In this document: positions 1-5,986 of the stretch, piece after piece
How positions within the stretch are numbered: the stretch's first letter is position 1
Layout: each line of letters begins with the position of its first letter
The notes under the pieces: model-generated
Database searches by the model: none
What the model saw: only the letters and a program-made list of their open reading frames with translations
What the model was told of the DNA's origin: nothing
Assembly (NCBI GenBank): GCA_030609125.1
Contig: JAUWCW010000102.1
Coordinates: 1-6,961, forward strand
Source: JAUWCW01 sp030609125 [NCBI: Candidatus Rokuibacteriota bacterium]
Lineage (GTDB): Bacteria; JAUVQV01
Direction: 5' to 3'
DNA: 6,961 bases
Translations under genes and position numbers: made by a program

Positions 1-1
1 G

Positions 2-931
2 CTGTTCGCCGGAGCAGCGGCGGCGGTGGGGCAGGAACCGGAGCTTGTGGCCACCGTCAACGGCGCGGGCATTACGAAGGCGGAGTTTGACCGCAGCTGG
101 CCGGCCTTCCTGAGGCAGAAGGGGATCCCCGTGAACCACGCGGAGAAATCGGGCCAGGTGGATGAGTTCCGGCTCGAGCTCCTTAACCTTCTCATTGACC
201 AGGAATTGCTCTACCAGGCGGCGAAGAGCGGCGGCCACGAAGCCGGCGAAGAGCAAGTCAGCGCCGAGGTGACCAAGGCGAGGGGGCAGTTCCCGTCGCA
301 GGAGGAATTCGAGAAGGCCCTCTCGGGAAGCGGGCTCACCGTTGAGAGCTATTCGGATTTTCTCCGGCACCGCATCTCGGTCGTCAACCTGGTGCGCGAC
401 GGCGTTACCCCGGGCGTGACCGTATCGGACGAGGAAATCACCGGATTCTATGCCGGCAACCAGCAGAACTTTGCCGTGCCGGAGCAGGTGCGGGCCCGCC
501 ACATCCTGATCAAGGTCGATCCGAAAGCGGACGAGGCCGCCAAGGCGGAGGCGAAGAAGAAGATCGAGGAGATCATCGAGAAGGCCGGGGGCGGGGCGGA
601 TTTCGCCGAGCTGGCCAAGGAGTACTCCCAGGGCCCCAGTGCCCCGCGCGGCGGGGACCTGGGTCTTTTCCCGCGGGGAAAGATGGTGCCGCCTTTTGAC
701 GAGGCCGTTTTCTCCCTTGAGGCCGGGGAGATTTCCGGTCCCGTCCTGACCCGGTTCGGCTATCATGCCATCAAGGTCGAGGAAAAGCAGGAAGCGAAGA
801 CGGTCAGCCGGGAAGAGGCTGCGGAGCAGATCAGGGACTTCCTGACGGAGAAGAAGGTGGCGGAAGCGGTCAAGGTGCGGCTCGAGTCGCTCCGGGAAAC
901 AGCGAAGATCGAGAACAAGCTGACGAACTAG
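2..931 (+). CDS. Exported SurA/PpiC-type (parvulin) peptidyl-prolyl cis-trans isomerase, 5' end cut off
   Basis: Predicted periplasmic folding catalyst and chaperone that isomerises prolyl bonds in exported or outer-membrane proteins. The frame is open from base 2. The first residues read [11 protein letters not shown], the end of a signal peptide with a likely cleavage after the alanine run, so the true start is upstream of the window and the GTG at 26 should not be taken as the start. Counting the codon at 26 as residue 1, residues 5-125 form a helical SurA-N-like chaperone region, and residues 155-255 are a parvulin domain: RARHIL with His159, [25 protein letters not shown], and the closing FGYHAIKV with His247. 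A charged helical tail follows to residue 301. There is no lipobox cysteine, so a soluble or loosely attached periplasmic protein is expected. The FKBP gene begins 14 bp downstream in the same direction. It could equally be named PrsA-, SurA- or PpiC-like; the sequence alone does not choose between these. Confidence 0.93.
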   Translation: MFAGAAAAVGQEPELVATVNGAGITKAEFDRSWPAFLRQKGIPVNHAEKSGQVDEFRLELLNLLIDQELLYQAAKSGGHEAGEEQVSAEVTKARGQFPSQEEFEKALSGSGLTVESYSDFLRHRISVVNLVRDGVTPGVTVSDEEITGFYAGNQQNFAVPEQVRARHILIKVDPKADEAAKAEAKKKIEEIIEKAGGGADFAELAKEYSQGPSAPRGGDLGLFPRGKMVPPFDEAVFSLEAGEISGPVLTRFGYHAIKVEEKQEAKTVSREEAAEQIRDFLTEKKVAEAVKVRLESLRETAKIENKLTN

Positions 932-945
932 GGAGTAGAGATAGG

Positions 946-1395
946 ATGAGCAAGGAATCTCCGGAGCGCAAGCCGTCCCCTCCGGTGAGGCGCGTTCAGG
1001 TGCACTACACCGGCCGGCTCGAGGACGGGACGGTTTTCGACAGCTCCCGGGACAAGGAGCCCCTGACCGTCCCCCTGGGCCGGAAGAGGGTGATTGCGGG
1101 ATTTGAGGAAGCCCTGAAGGGCATGGGGAACGGAGACGTGAAGCGCGTCACCATTCCTCCCGGAAAGGCGTACGGTCCGCACCGGCCGGAGCTCGTAACC
1201 GAGGTCGAGAGAAGCAAATTTTCCGAAGATCTCGAGTTGAGAGCGGGGCAGCGCCTGCAGCTGAAGAATCCCGCGGGTATCGTGACAACCGTCAGGGTCG
1301 TCTCCCTGCAGGAAGAGACGGTGACCCTGGACGCCAACCATCCCCTGGCGGGGAAGACCCTCGTTTTTGATCTCGAGGTCGTCGAGACCTCCTGA
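946..1395 (+). CDS. SlyD-like FKBP-type peptidyl-prolyl cis-trans isomerase
   Basis: Cytoplasmic prolyl isomerase and folding helper of the FKBP family, 149 residues with no signal peptide. Residues 15-76 form the first FKBP half: VQVHYTGRLEDGTVFDSS (Tyr21, Phe31, Asp32), the V-I-A-G-F-E-E-A-L segment at 49-57 and AYG at 75-77. Residues 78-130 match the 'insert in flap' chaperone domain of SlyD, and DANHPLAGKTLVFDLEVV at 129-146 is the typical SlyD-class ending. The His/Cys-rich metal-binding tail of E. coli SlyD is absent, so no nickel-delivery role is implied. An N-terminal extension of about 13 polar residues precedes the fold. The ATG at 946 is supported by a purine-rich GGGAG at 931-935, 10 nt upstream. 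It sits 14 bp after the exported parvulin gene and 13 bp before the hydrolase start I prefer, so the three are probably co-transcribed. Confidence 0.93.
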   Translation: MSKESPERKPSPPVRRVQVHYTGRLEDGTVFDSSRDKEPLTVPLGRKRVIAGFEEALKGMGNGDVKRVTIPPGKAYGPHRPELVTEVERSKFSEDLELRAGQRLQLKNPAGIVTTVRVVSLQEETVTLDANHPLAGKTLVFDLEVVETS

Positions 1396-1408
1396 AGCGA
1401 GGCCGGGC

Positions 1409-2242
1409 GTGTTTCTTTGCCGGCTCCTTCTGGCAGCGCAGCTTCTGGCTTTCAGTGCCGGCGCCGCGGCGGCGGTCGAGGATCCCTGGCTCGTCTCGTC
1501 ACAGGAGTACAACCCCCCTGACCCTTATCGGCAGCGGTCGGTCATTATCCTCCACGGCTTCGGCGGCAGCCCGCTGGACGTAAAGCCCCTTGCCGAGTCG
1601 CTCAGGGAGAGCGGTTTTCGCCTGGTGATCCCCGTGCTCCCCGGAGAGACAACGAGCACTCCCGCCCTGGAGAGGGGGGAGCGGAGCACGGAGGAGAGGG
1701 TTGCCTGGCTCGAAGCCCTGGTGGCGGAGGAGACCAGGCGCTTCGGGCGGCCGCCGTATCTTGCGGGCTTTTCAATGGGTGCAACCCTCGCCACCATCGT
1801 GGCCGGACAGGGGCAGGTGGACCGCCTGGTCCTTGTTTCGCCCTTCTACTCTCTTGCCTGGGGGGACGACTTCCTGACCGGCCTGAGCCGCCTCCTTTCG
1901 TCGGTCATACCCCTGGTGCCCAAGCCCTGGAAAGGCAAGGTCAAAGACCCGGAGGGCTATCGCCGCTACCGCCCCGGGTCCTACACGGTCAGCCTCGAGG
2001 CTTTTCTGAGGCTGCAGGAAATGGCGGAGATGGCCCGGGAGAGTGTTGACGACCTTTCAATGCCGGTCCTGGTCATCGCCTCTCCCGACGACGGCGTGGC
2101 TTCATTCGAACTGACGGAGGAGCTCTTCCGGGATCGGAAGGGTACGGAGTTTCTGGCCCTTCCGGGAAGCGATCACATCCTTTTCTACGACTACGGCCGC
2201 GAGGAGGCGATACGGAAGGTCAGGGAGTTTCTCGAGAGGTAG
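1409..2242 (+). CDS. Exported alpha/beta hydrolase (esterase/lipase-like)
   Basis: Predicted serine hydrolase of the carboxylesterase/monoacylglycerol-lipase type; the substrate cannot be read from sequence. I start it at GTG 1409, giving 277 residues: GAGG at 1399-1402 lies 6 nt upstream and the gene then begins 13 bp after the FKBP stop. A TTG at 1367 in the same frame would overlap the FKBP gene and add a poor N-terminus. From 1409 the protein opens with an Arg, a hydrophobic stretch at residues 6-17 and GAAAA at 18-22, a credible Sec signal peptide. HGFGGS at 49-54 supplies the oxyanion-hole region, GFSMG at 120-124 the nucleophile elbow (Ser122), SPDDGV at 225-230 the acid (probably Asp228) and SDH at 254-256 the catalytic His256. 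Residues about 150-210 form the cap. The triad is complete, so it should be active. Its 3' end overlaps the convergent NfeD-like gene by 23 bp. Confidence 0.88.
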   Translation: MFLCRLLLAAQLLAFSAGAAAAVEDPWLVSSQEYNPPDPYRQRSVIILHGFGGSPLDVKPLAESLRESGFRLVIPVLPGETTSTPALERGERSTEERVAWLEALVAEETRRFGRPPYLAGFSMGATLATIVAGQGQVDRLVLVSPFYSLAWGDDFLTGLSRLLSSVIPLVPKPWKGKVKDPEGYRRYRPGSYTVSLEAFLRLQEMAEMARESVDDLSMPVLVIASPDDGVASFELTEELFRDRKGTEFLALPGSDHILFYDYGREEAIRKVREFLER

Positions 2243-2663
2243 ACTCCGCCGCGGCGGCGCCCTCGCCTCCGCCGGGCTCGACGACGAGTTTCAGGCCCAT
2301 CACGGCGGAGATCCTGATTTCGGCGCCGGCATCGAGATGGCATGAGCCGGGAGAGAGCTCGGCGTGCCATATCTCTCCCCGCACCTCGACTTTCCCGGCA
2401 GGTGCCAGGGGTCCCCTGGCCGTTCCCTTCAGACCGACCATGGAGTCGGCCGCGCCCGGGTTCCCGGGGCGGTAGGAACGCCAGAGGAAGGGAAAGAGCA
2501 GGACATCCTTGGTGATCCAGAAAGCGAGTATTCCCCAGCAGATCCAGGCCGCCAGGCCAAGCCCCCGGTGGAGGAGGTAGAGCATGGCGCCGAGGAGGAA
2601 GAGGGAAGGGATCTGAAAGAGGGTGTAGCGTAGAAGATCTGAGCGGGAAGGATTCTCTCTCAT
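2220..2663 (-). CDS. Short membrane protein with C-terminal NfeD-like OB fold
   Basis: Residues 12-60 contain two hydrophobic helices separated by a short HRG turn (about 15-32 and 36-58), followed by a soluble domain. Residues 74-130 follow the NfeD C-terminal pattern: SMVGLKGTARGPLAPAGKV, then GEIWHAE, an acidic-glycine step (DAGAEIRI) and VMGLKLVVEP. This is the short form lacking the ClpP-like protease domain of full-length NfeD. The family is usually tied to SPFH (stomatin/flotillin) proteins in membrane quality control or microdomains, but no SPFH gene is present here. The tail after residue 130 is Gly/Ala/Glu-rich and low complexity. The gene lies 39 bp after trkH on the same strand and is the last in the operon. 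ATG 2663 has no recognisable Shine-Dalgarno, so its translation may depend on trkH. A role in supporting the Trk complex is only a guess from position. Confidence 0.8.
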   Translation of the reverse strand: MRENPSRSDLLRYTLFQIPSLFLLGAMLYLLHRGLGLAAWICWGILAFWITKDVLLFPFLWRSYRPGNPGAADSMVGLKGTARGPLAPAGKVEVRGEIWHAELSPGSCHLDAGAEIRISAVMGLKLVVEPGGGEGAAAAESTSRETP

Positions 2664-2688
2664 CGCGCCGGAGCCGGGAAAGGTGGCT

Positions 2689-2702
2689 GGGGGACTGCCC
2701 CC
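2689..2702 (-). other. G:C stem-loop directly after the trkH stop codon
   Basis: GGGGG at 2689-2693 and CCCCC at 2698-2702 form a perfect 5-bp G:C stem with a 4-nt loop, adjoining the trkH TAG (2703-2705, minus strand). No T run follows in the direction of transcription, so it is not a normal intrinsic terminator. It lies in the 39-bp spacer before the NfeD-like gene and could influence mRNA stability or translation of that gene. The pairing is seen in the sequence; any function is inferred. Confidence 0.3.
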
Positions 2703-4163
2703 CTATTTCCTCCACGTCAGCGGCAGGAGCAGAACCAGGATCGAGTACAGCTCCAGCCTGCCCGCCAGCATGAGAAAGGAGAGCATCCACTTCCCCGGCG
2801 CAGAGATCCAGGCGTAGTTCTCCAGCGCCCCCACTCCGCCGAGCCCGGGACCGATATTGGAGAGGGACGCGACGGACGCGGAGAATGCGGTGACAAGGTC
2901 GGCGGACTCGAAAACGGTCATGAAGACCGTCCCCAGGGCGAAGAGCACCATGTAGATCACGAAGTACGAGACGGCTCCCGTTATGTACACGTTGGAAACG
3001 GCACGGGAATCCATTCGCACCGGGAGAACGGCGTTGGGGAGAATGGCCTGAACGATGCTGCGGTAGCCGGTTTTGACGGCTATGTGGACCCTGACGATCT
3101 TCATGCCTCCCCCCGTGGAGCCCGCGCAGCCGCCGATGAACATGAGGAGGACCAAGACCATCTGCAGCACCGCCGGCCAGAGGTTGAAGTCGGCCGTGAC
3201 GTACCCCGTGGTGGTGATGATGGCGACGACCTGGAAGGCGGCGTCCCGGAAGACGCTCTCGCTGAGTTCGCCGGAGCGAAAAGCCAGAAGGGCGGTGAAA
3301 AGCAGGACGCACCCGGCGATGGTCCCGAAATAGGTGCGGAACTCCTCGCTCTTGAAGAAGCCTCCGAGCCTGCCCCGGATTGCCTGGTAGTGAAGGAGAA
3401 AATTTGTTCCCGCCATGAACATGAAGGCGATGACGACCCACTGCACGTAGGGGCCGTAGGCGGCCATGCTGGCGTTTTTCGTGGAGAATCCGCCGGTGGC
3501 CATGGTCCCGAAGGTGTGGCAGAGGGCGTCGAAGAGGGGCATGCCGCCGGCCATGAGCAGGGCCGTCTCGGCCAGGCTGAAGAGAAAGTAAACGGCCCAG
3601 AGGGTCTTGGCCGTCTCCGTCATGCGGGGAGTGAGTCTCTCCGCCGTCGGGCCCGGGGCCTCCGCACGGTAGAACTGGTAGGCGCCCCTGCCGAGAGAGG
3701 GCAGGAGCGCCACCGAGAGTACGATGATTCCCATTCCCCCCAGCCAGTGGGTGAGGCTCCGCCAGAAAAGGATCCCTCTGGGAAGGGACTCTATGTCGGT
3801 CATGATGCTGGCGCCGGTGGTGGTGAAGCCGCTGACGGTTTCGAAGAACGCGTCGGTGTAGGTGGCGGTGGCGCCGCTGAGAAAGAAGGGGCAGGCGCCG
3901 ATGGCGGAAGCGACTATCCACGAGATGCCGACCACCGCCAGCCCGTCCTTGGCGCCGATGTGCGAGAAATCCTCCTCGCCCAGGGGAAGCTGCAGCAGCA
4001 TGAAATAGCTCAGGAGCATTCCGCCCAGAATGGTGACGATGAAGGCCCGGGTCTCGGCGCTCCCCGCATCGTCGAGGACGGCCCACATCAGCGGCCACAG
4101 CATGGTGAAGCAGACCATGATGTTGATGCGGAAGGCGAGGTTGAATACCAGACGCTTGCGCAT
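2703..4163 (-). CDS. trkH: TrkH-family K+ uptake transporter, membrane subunit
   Basis: Inner-membrane, ion-conducting subunit of a Trk/Ktr-type potassium uptake system, 486 residues, the normal family length. It shows the four pseudo-repeats expected of TrkH, each with its selectivity-filter loop: TTTGAS at 114-119, MATGGFS at 221-227, TTTGYVT at about 317-323 and SNIGPG at about 435-440. The filter glycine is kept in all four. GGCAGSTGGGMKIVR at about 344-358 is the conserved break and loop in the third repeat that gates the pore below the filter. Hydrophobic segments run the whole length, and there is no signal peptide beyond the first helix. ATG 4163 comes 3 bp after the trkA stop, with no strong Shine-Dalgarno in between, so translational coupling to trkA is likely. 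The partner RCK subunit is the adjacent TrkA. Nothing looks truncated. KtrB is the close alternative name; the long four-domain TrkA next door favours Trk. Confidence 0.95.
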   Translation of the reverse strand: MRKRLVFNLAFRINIMVCFTMLWPLMWAVLDDAGSAETRAFIVTILGGMLLSYFMLLQLPLGEEDFSHIGAKDGLAVVGISWIVASAIGACPFFLSGATATYTDAFFETVSGFTTTGASIMTDIESLPRGILFWRSLTHWLGGMGIIVLSVALLPSLGRGAYQFYRAEAPGPTAERLTPRMTETAKTLWAVYFLFSLAETALLMAGGMPLFDALCHTFGTMATGGFSTKNASMAAYGPYVQWVVIAFMFMAGTNFLLHYQAIRGRLGGFFKSEEFRTYFGTIAGCVLLFTALLAFRSGELSESVFRDAAFQVVAIITTTGYVTADFNLWPAVLQMVLVLLMFIGGCAGSTGGGMKIVRVHIAVKTGYRSIVQAILPNAVLPVRMDSRAVSNVYITGAVSYFVIYMVLFALGTVFMTVFESADLVTAFSASVASLSNIGPGLGGVGALENYAWISAPGKWMLSFLMLAGRLELYSILVLLLPLTWRK

Positions 4164-4166
4164 CGG

Positions 4167-5525
4167 TCAGAAGATCTTTTTCCTGGAGAAGAACTTCTGC
4201 AGGGCCGCCACCGCCTCCTCGTGGCAGAAGACGACGACCTGCTCGCCCGCCTGGATACGGGTTTCGCCGGAAGCGAGAACGACTTCCGAGCCCCTGTGGA
4301 TGGCACCGATGATGCACTTCTTCGGCAGTTTCAGGTCGCGGAGGGGTTTCTTCGTCACCGGCGAGTCGGGCTCGGGGATCAGCTCCAGCACCTCCGCCTT
4401 GCACTCCGGCAGGGTGGCGACGGTGCTGATCCTGCCTCCCCTGACGAGGCGCAGTATCTGGTCGGTGGCGATGAGCCTGGGGTTGATGACGGCGTCGATG
4501 TCCAGGGCGCCCACGATGCCGACGTACTCGGGCTGGTTCGTGGTGATCACCGTTGTTTTGGCGCCCATCTTCTTGGCGAGCACCGCGCTCACAAGGTTGG
4601 AGTGGTCGCTTCCGGAGACGGCGACGAAGGCGTCGGCGGCCTCGATCCCGCACTCGTGAAGAATGTCCGCCTCCGAGGCGGGCCCGCTGATGACCCGGAC
4701 CCGGCTGAGGGTGCCCGCCACCGTCTCCGCCAGCTTCCGGTCCTCTTCGAGGAGGATGACCTCCGCCACCCGGTCCACGAGGTTCATGGAAAGGCTCACC
4801 CCGGTGTTGGTGGCCCCGTAGACGATCACCTTCCGGGGGAGCTTCACCTCGGGGTGGACGAAAGTGAGAAACTCCGGCAGGGACGGTTTCGGCAGCAGAA
4901 CGTAGATTCTGTCTCCGGCGCTGACGGTGTCGTCGCCCCGGGGGATGATGACCCGGCCGTTGCGGTTGATCGCCACCACGAGAAACGGCCAGGGGAAGTC
5001 CCGTTCCTTCAGGTCCTCGAGCCGTATCCCGATGAGGGGAGACCCCGCGGGGATATCGAAGGAGCGGAGCAGCACCTTGTCGTCGGCGAAATCGGCCACT
5101 TCCCGGGATCCCGGCGCGGCTAGGACCTTGGCGATCGCCTGGGCCGCCACCTCGTCGGGGTTGATGATCTCGTCGAGGTGAAAGTGGGGCAGGCCGAAGC
5201 GGTGAATGACGTCGTTGAGCCCCATGCTGCGCACCCGGGCGATACGGCGCTTCGTGCCGTAGGCCGCCGCCAGGGTGCAGATGGCGAGGTTGGAGAGGTC
5301 CGAGTTGGTGACGGCGATGACCATGTCCGCCTCGGCGACCCCCGCGAGCTCCAGGATGGACGGGTTGGAGGCGCTGCCGACGAGGACCTTGACGTCCAGC
5401 TTCTCGCTCGCCTGGCTGGCGGCCTTCTCATCCTGCTCGATGAGGTTGACCTCATGGCCCTCCTCGGCGAGATACCTGCCGAGGTTCGAGCCGATGACGC
5501 CGGCCCCGCAGATTACCAGTTTCAT
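4167..5525 (-). CDS. trkA: TrkA, NAD-binding regulatory subunit of the Trk K+ transporter
   Basis: Cytoplasmic RCK protein that binds nucleotides and gates TrkH. At 452 residues it has the classic duplicated layout TrkA_N-TrkA_C-TrkA_N-TrkA_C. The first Rossmann domain (1-135) has GAGVIG at 7-12 and Glu30 at the end of beta-2 (LIEQDE), the usual NAD(H) signature. The first RCK-C domain spans about 140-223. The second Rossmann domain (231-350) has the looser GATNTG at 237-242 with Glu260, so nucleotide binding there may be weaker or different. The second RCK-C domain spans about 368-450 and contains PLRDLKLPKKCIIGAI. The start MKLVICGAGVIG matches the family start exactly, although the bases upstream of ATG 5525 show no clear Shine-Dalgarno. 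The stop of the Cys-rich gene is 16 bp upstream, so coupled translation is plausible. trkH follows after 3 bp. Confidence 0.96.
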   Translation of the reverse strand: MKLVICGAGVIGSNLGRYLAEEGHEVNLIEQDEKAASQASEKLDVKVLVGSASNPSILELAGVAEADMVIAVTNSDLSNLAICTLAAAYGTKRRIARVRSMGLNDVIHRFGLPHFHLDEIINPDEVAAQAIAKVLAAPGSREVADFADDKVLLRSFDIPAGSPLIGIRLEDLKERDFPWPFLVVAINRNGRVIIPRGDDTVSAGDRIYVLLPKPSLPEFLTFVHPEVKLPRKVIVYGATNTGVSLSMNLVDRVAEVILLEEDRKLAETVAGTLSRVRVISGPASEADILHECGIEAADAFVAVSGSDHSNLVSAVLAKKMGAKTTVITTNQPEYVGIVGALDIDAVINPRLIATDQILRLVRGGRISTVATLPECKAEVLELIPEPDSPVTKKPLRDLKLPKKCIIGAIHRGSEVVLASGETRIQAGEQVVVFCHEEAVAALQKFFSRKKIF

Positions 5526-5541
5526 GTGAGAACCGGTTTTG

Positions 5542-5823
5542 TCAGCCGTCGGCCTTCATGTCCCGGGGTTCGCAGAGGAGTCCGGGATTGACGGAGACCT
5601 TGCCGCAGTTGTCGCAGACCCAGCGCGCATTGTTGACCCGGTTCTTGCAGGACCGGGGCGGGGTCGGGTCCTTGGTCCCGCACCAGTCGCCCTTGGTGCC
5701 GCGGCCCTGGACCTTACAGATTCCGTCGGGATCAAGCGATACGGCCCCGCAGGTGGCGCAGAAGAAGGCGGTCGTCTCCTTCGGGAGAGGAATGTGCTTC
5801 GATTCGTCTTGTCTTTTTTTCAT
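5542..5823 (-). CDS. Small Cys-rich, putative double zinc-ribbon protein of unknown function
   Basis: A 93-residue soluble protein that I do not recognise as a named family. It has eight cysteines at 22, 25, 36, 48, 59, 70, 73 and 84. Two similar units are visible: CATCGAVSLDPDGIC near the N-terminus and CDNCGKVSVNPGLLC near the C-terminus, both C-x2-C-G-x-V-S-x-(D/N)-P-x-(3)-C-like, with Cys48 and Cys59 between them. This looks like metal-binding (zinc-ribbon or rubredoxin-like) knuckles, but no specific role can be assigned. The frame is open upstream to ATG 5988, but I choose ATG 5823: GGAG at 5829-5832 (minus strand) lies 5 nt before it, the MKKRQ start is natural, and the longer version would run through the promoter region. 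It is the first gene of the Trk operon, 16 bp before trkA. A redox or metal-responsive link to K+ uptake is possible but unproven. Confidence 0.8.
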   Translation of the reverse strand: MKKRQDESKHIPLPKETTAFFCATCGAVSLDPDGICKVQGRGTKGDWCGTKDPTPPRSCKNRVNNARWVCDNCGKVSVNPGLLCEPRDMKADG

Positions 5824-5849
5824 CGCATCTCCGGTTGGTTGTTTGATTG

Positions 5850-5864
5850 TCCCTCTCGGAGGGA
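5850..5864 (-). promoter_or_regulatory. Small hairpin in the leader of the Trk operon
   Basis: TCCCTC (5850-5855) and GAGGGA (5859-5864) can form a 6-bp stem with a 3-nt loop. It would lie in the roughly 60-nt untranslated leader of the Cys-rich gene if the promoter at 5894-5922 is used, about 17 nt before its Shine-Dalgarno. It has no T run and is not a terminator. Such short hairpins arise easily by chance in GC-rich DNA. Confidence 0.25.
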
Positions 5865-5893
5865 GCCCAGGCGGAGGCTCGTCGGACGTGAGC

Positions 5894-5922
5894 ATGATAC
5901 CCAGACCCGGCAGAGCAGGCAA
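5894..5922 (-). promoter_or_regulatory. Predicted sigma70-type promoter of the Cys-rich gene/trkA/trkH/NfeD-like operon
   Basis: On the minus strand TTGCCT (5917-5922, 4 of 6 with the -35 consensus) is followed after exactly 17 bp by TATCAT (5894-5899, 5 of 6 with the -10 consensus). Transcription would begin near 5887 and give a leader of about 63 nt before ATG 5823. The spacing and the -10 match make it the best promoter candidate I found for this operon. It is a visual match only. Confidence 0.55.
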
Positions 5923-5940
5923 GAGGGAATGATTGTCCAC

Positions 5941-5969
5941 TTGACGGAGGAGGGGAAAGGCGTGAAGAT
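5941..5969 (+). promoter_or_regulatory. Weak candidate promoter for the HD-GYP gene
   Basis: TTGACG at 5941-5946 matches 5 of 6 bases of a -35 box. At 17 bp distance stands GAAGAT (5964-5969), only 3 of 6 with a -10 box. A start near 5976 would leave barely enough leader to hold the Shine-Dalgarno at 5978-5981, which makes this placement doubtful. The promoter could also lie further upstream in the intergenic region. Confidence 0.22.
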
Positions 5970-5986
5970 ATGCGCAAGAGGGGCCC

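Larger units (their letters stand above)
5844..5938. repeat. 9-bp direct repeat flanking the divergent promoter region
   Basis: TGATTGTCC occurs at 5844-5852 and again at 5930-5938, 86 bp apart in the same orientation, on either side of the minus-strand promoter at 5894-5922. The copies could be half-sites for a regulator shared by the divergent genes. Two copies of a 9-mer in 163 bp could also be chance, at roughly one in twenty on a simple count. Confidence 0.25.

Noticed and set aside
1367-1408. Upstream TTG start for the alpha/beta hydrolase
   Set aside because: It overlaps the FKBP gene and puts an Arg/Pro-rich leader before the signal peptide. GTG 1409 has a Shine-Dalgarno and a better signal peptide.
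2246-2257. Perfect 12-bp palindrome CCGCCGCGGCGG
   Set aside because: It lies in the alanine-rich coding tail of the NfeD-like gene, where GC-only codons explain it; no T run follows, so it is not a terminator.
2191-4653. Long - strand open frame running through trkA, trkH and the NfeD-like gene
   Set aside because: It is in a different frame from the real genes, and its Arg/His/Pro-rich product has no recognisable domain.
3084-5123. Very long + strand open frame antisense to trkH and trkA
   Set aside because: Its product is Gly/Asp/Glu/His-rich low-complexity sequence with no domain, while the opposite strand encodes two clear conserved proteins. It is a GC-rich shadow frame.
5531-5538. 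8-bp palindrome AACCGGTT just upstream of trkA
   Set aside because: It is too short to support an operator call, and the 16-bp gap lies within an operon.
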